Positions 8,942-17,321 of a DNA stretch of 64,000 bases are shown in pieces. Position 1 is the first letter of the stretch. The number at the start of each line of letters is the position of its first letter. Made by a program: the position numbers and the translations under genes. Below the pieces are notes generated by a model. The model was not told where the DNA came from and searched no databases. It was given only the letters and a program-made list of their open reading frames with translations. The DNA comes from Opitutaceae bacterium TAV5 (lineage in GTDB: Bacteria; Verrucomicrobiota; Verrucomicrobiia; Opitutales; Opitutaceae): positions 6,309,001-6,373,000 of the forward strand of contig CP007053.1 of assembly GCA_000242935.3 (NCBI GenBank), given 5' to 3'.

Positions 8942-10330
8942 ATGATACATACAACCAAAGATAATCCAGGAAGGCAAAGTCCATTCATAGGAGAAAGAAA
9001 ATTATTACTGCAAGAGTCACTCCGGAAGCTGCAGAATACCTCGTTTTCACGAGCAGAGTCATTCTGGTTTTTTCTTGGCTACGCTATTTCGGGGCCTTTG
9101 TTACTGGGATTTGGTCAATTTATATACAATCACTTCAAAAGGGGGGAGGCGGATCGTTGGCATTTTCTGGCACGGGATGGCATGCAAATTTTTCGCGCTT
9201 TTCTGGCATGTAAAAGCGAGGGGAACAACTTTGGTCTCAATGATGATCACTGGCTCCACTGTGATCTTGATGACTTGTTGAAAAATATCTCCGATCTTCA
9301 ATCAACGCTGGAATCTCCGCCGGAATCAACAAACCAGTATTCATATTTACTTACATCTCGCAGGGCACTCAACTTTGCAGCAATTACGTGTGTGGGCCAG
9401 AAATCCACTGATTTCTTAATCTCGGATGCCTCCGGAATGTCAGTTAGGGATTTTTTGAAACGGATCAATATCCATGCGGAAAACCACCTGTCGGAAATAA
9501 AGGAATCCGGTTTGGCCTCGGGCAGCCACATTATTACCGCCGCCAACAGACCGCAGCTCAAGAAGCTTATCCATCTGCTGGAAACTCCCATTCTCAATCA
9601 GTCTGAAATAGAACGGAAGGCATATCTTGATTACCTGCATTCAATGGGGCATCCATGGAAGCGAGTGGCGTTAGTGGATATTGGATGGCATGCCTCCTCT
9701 CAATGCTCATTTGAGGCACTTCTGGCCGATTCGATCTCATCCCACGAGCGCTGTCAGTGGAACGGTTATTATTTTGGAACTCTCTCGAAAATCCAAACCA
9801 ATGGTAAGACCAATGGCTTTTTTTTTGAAGAGGAGGCTCCCGTGGAGAATTTCTTACTAATTAAGGAATGCATTGAAATTGTGGAACTCCTTTTTTCCAA
9901 TACCACTCAAACTTTGGAATATATATCCACAAAGAATGAACAGATCGATTTCCATTTTTTACCTGATAACAACAATCTGGACCGAAGGCTGCTGCTGCTT
10001 ATGGAAACAGGCGCCCTTCGATATATCAATGATTTCTTTCACAGCGCCAACTCATTCCCTGCCTTGACCGATTTGTATGCGTGCCTGGCGGAATTACTTC
10101 TTTATCCCTCGGAAGCTTCAGTTGCAGAACTTTCCCGTGTGCGATTCACATGCGGATTCGGGAATTCCCAAGGAAGAAATATTGTTGCACATTCGACACA
10201 TTCCTTCCGCTTCAAAAAGATTGTCTCCGGATATCGTGGTTCCTTTTGGCGAAGAGCTTATATTCAAAGACTGAATTTAATTCAGCGGTTACTTTTGAAG
10301 ACATTCGTTCCGTCATCGCGAAAATACTAA
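8942..10330 (+). CDS. stand-alone COG5610-type domain protein, paralogue of the middle of the preceding gene
   Basis: The 462-residue protein shares landmarks in order with residues ~265-600 of the preceding 1138-residue protein: PLLLG, FLARDG (FLSRDG there), SRRAL, VDIGWHASSQ (VDLGWHASMQ there), and a hydrophobic stretch around IVELLFSN (LLEILHMA there). It has neither the N-terminal HAD motifs nor the C-terminal transferase domain. Its function is unknown; context says surface polysaccharide biosynthesis, perhaps working with the neighbour. It ends the AT-rich part of the locus, only 27 bases from the converging stop of the glycosyltransferase at 10358. The 45-base gap upstream suggests it belongs to the same transcript. 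Confidence 0.65.
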   Translation: MIHTTKDNPGRQSPFIGERKLLLQESLRKLQNTSFSRAESFWFFLGYAISGPLLLGFGQFIYNHFKRGEADRWHFLARDGMQIFRAFLACKSEGNNFGLNDDHWLHCDLDDLLKNISDLQSTLESPPESTNQYSYLLTSRRALNFAAITCVGQKSTDFLISDASGMSVRDFLKRINIHAENHLSEIKESGLASGSHIITAANRPQLKKLIHLLETPILNQSEIERKAYLDYLHSMGHPWKRVALVDIGWHASSQCSFEALLADSISSHERCQWNGYYFGTLSKIQTNGKTNGFFFEEEAPVENFLLIKECIEIVELLFSNTTQTLEYISTKNEQIDFHFLPDNNNLDRRLLLLMETGALRYINDFFHSANSFPALTDLYACLAELLLYPSEASVAELSRVRFTCGFGNSQGRNIVAHSTHSFRFKKIVSGYRGSFWRRAYIQRLNLIQRLLLKTFVPSSRKY

Positions 10331-10357
10331 TGGATAGCTTGAATATAAAACCACTCT

Positions 10358-11680
10358 TCAACATTTTCCTTGGATAAGTTCTTTATAAAATCGGTTGTAA
10401 CCAAATATGAAAGAAGGCCTCCGAGCAGAGAAAAGAGGCGTGGTTCGCGAGGGCGTGGCATTCTGATATGAGTCCAAGCACGCACCCAAAGCGGTCAGGT
10501 AATTTGAACTGGTCCGACCAAATGCGCAGTTTTTCAATGTCTTACGGAGGATCGAAATTCTGGATCCATTTTCCGTGCATGATTTTTCCATGAGCGAGAT
10601 GAGGGTGGAAGCTTTTGGCATGTCGCCTGCTGGATATAAACAAGAAGAGGCGGTTCCCGGCAAATCTTCCTCTTTTTTACCCGAACTAACAAAGTTCGGA
10701 TAAACAGGCAAACACCCTGCCGCCACCGCCTCCAGCATAGCGAGGCTCAGACCTTCGTAATCACTCACATTTACATAATATTTCCAGGTCTTCAGTATCT
10801 GGCCGACGCCAACCGCATCCTTCCAGCCAAGAAACCTCACACGGCCTCGTGCTATCTCGTCGGCAAGCTCTTTTTCCAGCCACGTTCGTTCGGGTCCATC
10901 TCCGAGGATCTCGAAATGCCAGTCTCTCCCGGCCAATTCCCTTTCCAGCAACCTCACCAATTCCGGCAGCCGGTCCACCCGCTTTTGCTCTTTTACCAGT
11001 CGTCCGGAATAACCGATCACACATTCCCTCGCAGAATCCCGATGTTTCTGCTCTTCCCCGCTTTCACTCTCTTGCGCCATCGCCAGAATCGCCGGATTCA
11101 GTGGGCACGGAACACTCGCAACGCACTCCCGTGCATGCCCCTCCGCACAACCTCGCACCCGTGTGGCGAGCGCCGGACTTACACACAAAAAGCCGTCCAG
11201 CCACCGGGAAAAATATTTTATATAATTATCGAATCCCGGAAAACTGCTGTGTAAGTAGCCGATTCGCAGGTGTGCGGTGTCCACGTCCGCCAACATGTCG
11301 GCTCCCCAGCAATTATAATAGAGAGACACATCCGGCCGCTCCTTCGCGAATACCCGTGCCGCCTTTCTCCGCAGACTCCACCACAGGCTCCATGCCCCCC
11401 CCCCTAACTCGATCAATCCCGGCTCACTTGTTCGCTTGGTCCGGTCATTCCTCCTCAGCAGGGCCATGCACACGTCCCCCCCCTCCCCTGCCGCTGCCCG
11501 TCGCATGTGCAGACGCTGCACGTAATCCATCCCCCCCTGGCCAGGCGGATATTTGAAAACATGCAGTACCTTTAGACCATCACTCTCCGTCCGGGCCCGT
11601 GATTCAGCCCCCCGGGAAAGTCGCTCTCTGGACTCGTATCCTCCCTTCGCATCCTTTGCGTCCTTCGCGGTCAAATTCAT
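10358..11680 (-). CDS. GT4-type glycosyltransferase
   Basis: This GT-B transferase probably takes part in building the same surface glycan. The N-terminal domain begins at LKVLHVFKYPPGQGGMDYV with the glycine-rich loop of GT4 enzymes. The C-terminal domain has GYSGRLVKEQKRVDRL and the donor-binding motif EGLSLAMLEAVAAG. The ATG at 11680 overlaps the stop of the upstream GT8-like gene by four bases (ATGA), so this start is preferred, giving 440 residues. It puts a 35-residue leader before the first beta strand. Part of that leader, TAKDAKDAKGG, is encoded by a short dispersed-type repeat at 11642-11675, which is unusual inside a gene. If the leader is not translated, the start would be internal. 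Codon use is GC-rich, unlike the converging AT-rich genes. Confidence 0.85.
   Translation of the reverse strand: MNLTAKDAKDAKGGYESRERLSRGAESRARTESDGLKVLHVFKYPPGQGGMDYVQRLHMRRAAAGEGGDVCMALLRRNDRTKRTSEPGLIELGGGAWSLWWSLRRKAARVFAKERPDVSLYYNCWGADMLADVDTAHLRIGYLHSSFPGFDNYIKYFSRWLDGFLCVSPALATRVRGCAEGHARECVASVPCPLNPAILAMAQESESGEEQKHRDSARECVIGYSGRLVKEQKRVDRLPELVRLLERELAGRDWHFEILGDGPERTWLEKELADEIARGRVRFLGWKDAVGVGQILKTWKYYVNVSDYEGLSLAMLEAVAAGCLPVYPNFVSSGKKEEDLPGTASSCLYPAGDMPKASTLISLMEKSCTENGSRISILRKTLKNCAFGRTSSNYLTALGACLDSYQNATPSRTTPLFSARRPSFIFGYNRFYKELIQGKC
11642..11675 (-). repeat. short AAGGAYGC-type tandem repeat inside the GT4 reading frame
   Basis: Read on the minus strand, the unit GCGAAGGAC / GCAAAGGAT / GCGAAGG recurs about three times with a 9-base period, giving Ala-Lys-Asp triplets. 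Such tracts usually lie between genes; here one sits at the 5' end of a coupled gene. Confidence 0.6.
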
Positions 11681-12405
11681 TCTCCGATCCCCCACTGTTT
11701 CCAAAACACCGGGGCATCTTCTGCCATACGGGGCCGATCAACCAGACCGGCATAATGGACGACCAGCGATCCCGTTTGCCCTCCGCCCAAGCGCACCTCC
11801 CGGTTTGTCCAGCGACTCCCGTCAAGCGGCGAGAAGTTATATCTGTTCTCCAGATACCGTGTCCTCACGCCATCATTCCGGGCGTTGTAGTTGATTCCCG
11901 TCTGCTCCCGCCAGCGTCCTTCCGGCGGCCAGCATCGTGCCGGATCGAACACCGCCCGGCATGCCTTGGATAGGACCATCACCCCTGTATTGAAGTACGG
12001 CTCCGCTGTCCGCTCCGGCGGCAACGTCCCCAGTGCTTTCTGCGCCCGATCCAGATCGTCGCGCCGCTTCCATGTCTCCCCTCCCCCGTCCGCCTGCTCG
12101 TCGCTCACCGCGCCCAGACAATCATCCGGCACCAGTTCCAGCAAATTCGGACATTCCGGATGAATCAGGATGTCCGCATCGAAAAAGATCACCCGGTCAT
12201 ACTCCCCGAGCAACCGGTGCAATTGCAGTTTTTCGAACTGGGCCCGCTTGCGTTTCGGGGTGAACCAGCCGCCTTTCCGCACCCGCCACTCGTCGATCAC
12301 GACAAACTCCAGGCCGTGCCGCTGCGCATAGGCGCGGAAAACCGGATGCGACCAGCGCGTTTCCGGCACCTCTCCCACCGCCAATGTCACCAAGGCCGCT
12401 CTCAT
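11677..12405 (-). CDS. GT8-like / nucleotide-diphospho-sugar glycosyltransferase
   Basis: This 242-residue GT-A fold enzyme is probably a hexosyltransferase. The N-terminus (MRAALVTLAVGE, then YAQRHGLEFVVID) and the metal-binding FFDADILIHP (D76-A-D78) resemble galactosyl-transferase-like proteins of the GT8/GT34 type. FNTGVMVLS and LDGSRWTNREV further on also suit that group. It is the first gene of a two-gene minus-strand operon and is translationally coupled (ATGA) to the GT4 gene. The pair converges on the exopolysaccharide operon and probably serves the same product. The exact sugar cannot be read from sequence. Confidence 0.78.
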   Translation of the reverse strand: MRAALVTLAVGEVPETRWSHPVFRAYAQRHGLEFVVIDEWRVRKGGWFTPKRKRAQFEKLQLHRLLGEYDRVIFFDADILIHPECPNLLELVPDDCLGAVSDEQADGGGETWKRRDDLDRAQKALGTLPPERTAEPYFNTGVMVLSKACRAVFDPARCWPPEGRWREQTGINYNARNDGVRTRYLENRYNFSPLDGSRWTNREVRLGGGQTGSLVVHYAGLVDRPRMAEDAPVFWKQWGIGE

Positions 12406-12706
12406 TTTCTTTCTTCGGGATATACTTCTCTTTCGGACATAGCCGGACTGGTTAGCAGCCGGAATCGCTGCGGCGAGCCTATACTCGCATCGGATTCTGC
12501 CATTTTCACCCGCAGAAAAATCCCCTACCCGTTCGTCCCTGCAGAGATTTCGTGCTAAAAAGTAACCACCAGACCATCACCGCCAACGCCTCGTCGGTTC
12601 ACCATCCGGCCTCGCCTCTTACGCAAAACTACGCCCTCCCCCGCAAACCGGTTGGCCGGAGATGTGCTACCACGAGGCTCCAACCACAGATTATTCACGA
12701 CTCACG
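12406..12706. other. divergent intergenic region
   Basis: About 300 bases lie between the divergent GT8-like gene and the symporter gene. I see no further gene and no clear operator or hairpin. An in-frame ATG at 12662 before the symporter gene lacks any membrane-segment character. Confidence 0.4.
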
Positions 12707-14104
12707 ATGACCCTCCGCCTCCGTCCCCCCTGGAAATGGCAGTCCGCCAACCTCATCATCTCCGGCCTCGTCGTCGGATTGTTGTTCGGTCTGCTCGCCC
12801 GGCATTTCTGCACCACTCCCGAAGCCACGGAGCGTCTCCACTGGTGGCTCGACCAGCTGATCCAGCCGCTCGGCAAGCTGTTCATTCGGATCATTTTCAT
12901 GATCGTGATCCCGCTGATCCTCTCCGCCATCGTGCTCGGGATCGTGGAAATGGGAGATATCCGCAAGCTCGGCCGCGTCGGCCTCAAATGCGTGCTCTGG
13001 ACGTTCATCCTCGCCGGCACCAGCGTCGTGCTCGGGCTGGTGCTCGTCGACACGCTCGCCCCCGGCCGGCACATGCCCGAAAGTACGCGTCTCGAGCTCA
13101 CCGCCCGCTATGGGGGCGACGCCGCCGTCAAAATCGAGCAGGGCACCCGCGAAAGCCCGCCTCTTGCCGAATCGATCCTCGAACTCGTCCCCCAGAACCC
13201 GCTCGCCGAAGCGGTCAACGCCTTCGCGCCCAACTACACCGGCGGGGGCCTCATCGCCGTCATGGTATTCAGCGTCTTTGTCGGCGTGGCGCTGGCCATG
13301 GTGCCGCGCGAAAGGGGCGCGGCGCTCACTGCGGTCTTCCAGGGCATGTTCGATGTCTGCATGCTGATCATCGAATTCGCCATGAAACTGGCGCCGATCG
13401 GCGTGGCGTGTCTCGGCTTCAGCCTCACTTCCACGCTCGGCATCGGCATCCTGCAAAGTCTCGGCGCCTATGTCGGCGTCGTCATCCTCGGGCTGACCCT
13501 GCACCAGTTTGGCACCTACTCGCTGCTGCTCGCACTTATCGGACGCCAGTCGCCGCTCCTGTTTTTCCGGCGCATCCGCGAGGTCATGGTCACGGCCTTC
13601 AGCACGTCGTCGAGCAACGCCACGCTCCCCGTCTCGATCCGCGTGGCCGAGGAGAATCTCGGCCTGCCCCGGCAGATCAGCCGCTTCGTGCTCACGGTCG
13701 GCGCCAGCGCCAACCAGAACGGCACCGCGCTTTATGAAGGCATCACCGTGCTCTTCCTCGCCCAGGTGTTCGGCATCGACCTGACCATCGGACAACAGAT
13801 TGTCGTGGCGCTCATGTGCATCATGGCCGGCTTCGGCACGGCGGGCGTGCCAGGCGGCTCGCTCCCCCTGGTGGTCGGCGTGCTCGTGACGATCGGCGTG
13901 CCGGGCGAGGCCATTGCCATCATCCTGGGCATCGACCGTCTGCTCGACATGTGCCGGACCACGCTCAACGTCAGCGGCGATCTCGTCTGCGCCGTGCTCG
14001 TCTCGCGCGGCGAGGCCGATCTGCCCGAAGACGACGACACGTCGAATACCGGTTCGCCGATTCCGGTCTCCGCAACGACACCGCCGGGAATTGCGACGGG
14101 GTAA
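12707..14104 (+). CDS. dicarboxylate/amino acid:cation symporter (DAACS, GltP/DctA-like)
   Basis: This is a secondary transporter for C4-dicarboxylates or acidic amino acids, driven by Na+ or H+. The 465 residues show about eight membrane helices (for example NLIISGLVVGLLFGLLA, IFMIVIPLILSAIVLGIVEM). The family signatures are present: the serine-rich re-entrant loop TAFSTSSSNATLP, ASANQNGTALYEG (the NxxGT motif), FGTAGVPGGSLPL and ILGIDRLLDMCRTTLNVSGD. The start at 12707 follows an untranslated-looking extension and gives the usual short cytoplasmic N-terminus. It is a single-gene unit ending at a strong hairpin (14128-14158) shared with the converging clpB. Which substrate is moved cannot be decided. 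Confidence 0.93.
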   Translation: MTLRLRPPWKWQSANLIISGLVVGLLFGLLARHFCTTPEATERLHWWLDQLIQPLGKLFIRIIFMIVIPLILSAIVLGIVEMGDIRKLGRVGLKCVLWTFILAGTSVVLGLVLVDTLAPGRHMPESTRLELTARYGGDAAVKIEQGTRESPPLAESILELVPQNPLAEAVNAFAPNYTGGGLIAVMVFSVFVGVALAMVPRERGAALTAVFQGMFDVCMLIIEFAMKLAPIGVACLGFSLTSTLGIGILQSLGAYVGVVILGLTLHQFGTYSLLLALIGRQSPLLFFRRIREVMVTAFSTSSSNATLPVSIRVAEENLGLPRQISRFVLTVGASANQNGTALYEGITVLFLAQVFGIDLTIGQQIVVALMCIMAGFGTAGVPGGSLPLVVGVLVTIGVPGEAIAIILGIDRLLDMCRTTLNVSGDLVCAVLVSRGEADLPEDDDTSNTGSPIPVSATTPPGIATG

Positions 14105-14127
14105 GGAGGCATGTTCCTCCCACACAC

Positions 14128-14158
14128 ACAAGGGGCGCACGTGAAGTGCGCCCCTTGT
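14128..14158. terminator. bidirectional hairpin terminator
   Basis: A perfect 13-bp stem (14128-14140 with 14146-14158) encloses a 5-base loop (GTGAA). It lies between the converging symporter and clpB stop codons and can serve both. Confidence 0.8.
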
Positions 14159-14221
14159 TGCTACGGGCAAACCTCATGAACACCGGCACCACTTGCGGCT
14201 ACAGGATGACGTCGCCGGTCG

Positions 14222-16804
14222 TCAGGACATCACGAGTTCGTCGTTCTTGACCTTGAAGGTCACCGTCGAACCTTCTTTCACCTCCCCGGTGATCAGGGCA
14301 CGGGCGAGCCGGGTTTCGATCTGGCGCTGGAGAAAACGCTTCAGCGGGCGTGCGCCGAACACCGGATCGTAGCCTTTCTCGCCCGCCCAGGTTTTCGCCT
14401 TCTTGTCCAGCTCCACCGTCACGCGGCGGTCGGCGAGGCGCTTGTTGAGGTCGGCCAGCAGCAGGTCCACGATTTTTGTGATTTCCTCGAGCGTCAGCGG
14501 CTTGAAGAGGATCGTCTCGTCGATGCGGTTCAGAAATTCCGGACGGAAGCCCTTGCGCAGCTCGGCCATGACCGACTCGCGCACACTCTCGGGGATCGTG
14601 TCACCGGTCACGCCGTCGAGCAGGTAACGGCTGCCGATGTTGGAGGTCATGATGATGATCGTGTTCTTGAAGTCCACGGTGCGGCCTTGCGAATCGGTGA
14701 TGCGGCCGTCGTCGAGCACCTGTAACAGGACATTGAATACATCCGGGTGCGCTTTCTCGATCTCGTCGAAGAGGACGACGGCGTACGGCTTGCGCCGGAC
14801 GGCCTCCGTGAGCTGACCACCCTCATCGTAACCGACGTAGCCCGGAGGCGCGCCGATGAGGCGGGCGACGCTGTGCTTTTCCATGTACTCCGACATGTCG
14901 ATGCGGATCATGGCGGCCTCGCTGTCGAAGAGCGTTTCGGCGAGCGTCTTGGCCAGTTCGGTCTTGCCGACGCCTGTCGGGCCAAGGAAGAGGAAACTGC
15001 CGACGGGGCGGCGCGGATCCTTGATGCCGGCGCGGGCGCGGAGGATGGCCTCGCTGGTCAGTTGCACGGCCTCGTCCTGGCCGATGACACGCTCGTGGAG
15101 CACCTCGCCGAGGCGGAGGAGTTTTTCGCGTTCGCTCTCGACGAGGCGCGTCACGGGGATGCCGCTCCACTTGGCGACGATCTCGGCGACCTCCTCGGCG
15201 GACACCTCTTCCTTGAAGAGCTGCGTCTGCGCACCGGTGGTTTCGAGTTTTTTCAGTTCGGCTTCCAGTTGCGGAATCTTGCCGTGGCGGAGTTCGGCGA
15301 GCTTGTTGAGATCGTAGGCGCGCTCGGCCTTTTCCATGGCGAGGCGGGCCGCGTCGAGTTCCTCGCGCACCTTGCGTACGCGGTCGATGGAGGCTTTTTC
15401 ACGCTCCCACTGGCGCTTCAGCGCATCGGCCTGCTCGCGGGTGTTGGCGAGCTCCTTGCGGAGGGTTTCGAGACGCTGCCGGGAGGCATCGTCCTTTTCC
15501 AGTTTCAGGGCTGTTTCCTCGATTTCGAGCTGAAGGGCGCGGCGTGTGAGGGCGTCGAGTTCCTGCGGCATCGAGTCCATCTCGGTGCGGATCATCGCGC
15601 AGGCTTCGTCCACGAGGTCGATGGCCTTGTCGGGCAGGAAGCGGTCGGAAATGTAGCGGTTGGAAAGCGTGACGGCGGCGACGAGGGCGTTGTCCTGGAT
15701 GCGCACGCCGTGATGGAGTTCGAAGCGTTCGCGCAGGCCGCGCAGGATGGAGATGGCGTCCTCGACAGAGGGCGGCTCGACCTGCACGGGCTGGAAACGG
15801 CGCTCGAGCGCGGCGTCTTTCTCGATGTGCTGGCGGTATTCGTCGAGCGTGGTCGCGCCGATACAGTGCAGCTCGCCGCGGGCGAGCATGGGCTTCAGGA
15901 GATTGCCGGCGTCCATCGCACCCTCGGTCTTGCCGGCGCCGACGATGGTGTGGAGCTCGTCGATGAAGAGCAGGATGCGGCCGTCGCTCTGCTTGACTTC
16001 GTTGAGCACGGCCTTGAGCCGTTCCTCGAATTCGCCGCGGTATTTCGCGCCGGCGACGAGCGCGCCCATGTCGAGCGAGAAGATGGTCTTGTCCTTCAGC
16101 CCCTCGGGCACGTCACCGCGCACGATGCGCTGGGCGAGGCCTTCGACGATGGCGGTCTTGCCGACGCCGGGCTCGCCGATGAGCACGGGGTTGTTTTTTG
16201 TCTTGCGGGAAAGGATACGGATGGTGCGGCGGATCTCGTCGTCGCGGCCGATGACGGGATCCATCTTGCCCTTGCGCGCCAGTTCGACGAGGTCGATGCC
16301 GTATTTTTTCAGGGCGTTGTAGGTGGCTTCGGGGTTGTCGGTGGTCACGCGCTGCGCGCCGCGCAGTTCACTCAGGGTCTTGAGAACGGTCCGGCGGTCG
16401 ATGCCGAAGGATTTCAGATACCGGGCGAAGGCTTCCGGCTTCGCCACCTCGATGAGCGCGAGGAACAGGTGTTCGACGGAAACGAACTCGTCCTTGAGCT
16501 GCTTCGCTTCCTCCTCCGCCCGGGTGAGGACGTCGTTGACGGCCTGGGTGACGTAAACTTTCGACGTATCCACGCTGCCGCTGACGCGCGGGAGCCGGTC
16601 GAGTTCGCGCTGCAACGCAAGCTGGAGCGCGGACGTGGTGAGGCCGAGCTTTTCGACGATGGCGGGCACGATGCCGTTTTCCTGGGAAAGCAGCGCGTGC
16701 AGCAGATGCCACGTGTCGACTTCATTGTTGTTGCGGCGACGGGCTTCCGACTGCGCGTCGGTGATCGCCTGACGGGACATTTGTGTGAACTGGTTCGGGT
16801 CCAT
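14222..16804 (-). CDS. clpB: ATP-dependent disaggregase ClpB
   Basis: This hexameric AAA+ chaperone pulls polypeptides out of aggregates together with DnaK. The 860 residues match ClpB. The N-terminal Clp repeat domain begins at [17 protein letters not shown]-1 has Walker A GEPGVGKT and IVEGLAQRI. The middle coiled-coil domain lies around EDDASRQRL to [12 protein letters not shown]-2 has Walker A GPTGVGKT, the pore segment [19 protein letters not shown] and the sensor NRIDE. The frame is open further upstream to 17065, but that part has no ClpB homology, so the ATG at 16804 was chosen. It is a single-gene unit. No CIRCE-type element was recognised upstream. Confidence 0.97.
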   Translation of the reverse strand: MDPNQFTQMSRQAITDAQSEARRRNNNEVDTWHLLHALLSQENGIVPAIVEKLGLTTSALQLALQRELDRLPRVSGSVDTSKVYVTQAVNDVLTRAEEEAKQLKDEFVSVEHLFLALIEVAKPEAFARYLKSFGIDRRTVLKTLSELRGAQRVTTDNPEATYNALKKYGIDLVELARKGKMDPVIGRDDEIRRTIRILSRKTKNNPVLIGEPGVGKTAIVEGLAQRIVRGDVPEGLKDKTIFSLDMGALVAGAKYRGEFEERLKAVLNEVKQSDGRILLFIDELHTIVGAGKTEGAMDAGNLLKPMLARGELHCIGATTLDEYRQHIEKDAALERRFQPVQVEPPSVEDAISILRGLRERFELHHGVRIQDNALVAAVTLSNRYISDRFLPDKAIDLVDEACAMIRTEMDSMPQELDALTRRALQLEIEETALKLEKDDASRQRLETLRKELANTREQADALKRQWEREKASIDRVRKVREELDAARLAMEKAERAYDLNKLAELRHGKIPQLEAELKKLETTGAQTQLFKEEVSAEEVAEIVAKWSGIPVTRLVESEREKLLRLGEVLHERVIGQDEAVQLTSEAILRARAGIKDPRRPVGSFLFLGPTGVGKTELAKTLAETLFDSEAAMIRIDMSEYMEKHSVARLIGAPPGYVGYDEGGQLTEAVRRKPYAVVLFDEIEKAHPDVFNVLLQVLDDGRITDSQGRTVDFKNTIIIMTSNIGSRYLLDGVTGDTIPESVRESVMAELRKGFRPEFLNRIDETILFKPLTLEEITKIVDLLLADLNKRLADRRVTVELDKKAKTWAGEKGYDPVFGARPLKRFLQRQIETRLARALITGEVKEGSTVTFKVKNDELVMS

Positions 16805-17321
16805 AGGTTGCACTTTCTTCTGCACGCCGCGGGCCAGCGGAGCCTGAGGGGAGATCGCCGGGAGAACCCGGACAACCCGGCACGACAACGCGTCAGCATT
16901 GCGCGAAAGATGTGCCAAAACGCCCGCTTCCGCCATTGTTGCCGAGCGGAAATCAGCCCGTTTCTCCGGACGTTTCACCGCGCCCCGGCACGGCCTCCGG
17001 CGCTCCGCGCCTTCCGGTGCGGACACGAGAAAGCCCGCGGCAGACGCCTGAAAAGCCAATAACATCCCCTATGCATTCGCTTTCAAGGCTCGCGCCCACC
17101 GCGGGCAAATTATCTGCTTTAAATTGAAAGAACCTTTTTACAAAACGGGCCTCGTTGCCCGGTTGCAACTCATATTTGCCTGACGGGTGAAATCCTGAGC
17201 AAAAAACTGTACGCCTGTCGAGCACGAGTCGCATTTTGCCTTCTTTTTGCGTTTAAGTGGTTGATAATTCGCTTTTCTCCGGTGCCAAAGCTTTTCTTTT
17301 CGCCGGATTTCGCCTCCTTGC
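16805..17321. other. divergent intergenic region between clpB and the YyaL-like gene
   Basis: These roughly 500 bases hold no supported gene. The part near 17110-17150 is AT-richer than its surroundings and is the likeliest place for promoters, but no element could be assigned. The long in-frame extension of clpB through it is read as chance openness in GC-rich DNA. Confidence 0.4.

Noticed and set aside
12695-14170. 491-codon open frame antisense to the symporter
   Set aside because: The + strand shows all DAACS motifs; the antisense product has none.
14747-17062. 771-codon open frame antisense to clpB
   Set aside because: No recognisable domain; sequence is the antisense shadow of a strongly conserved GC-rich gene.
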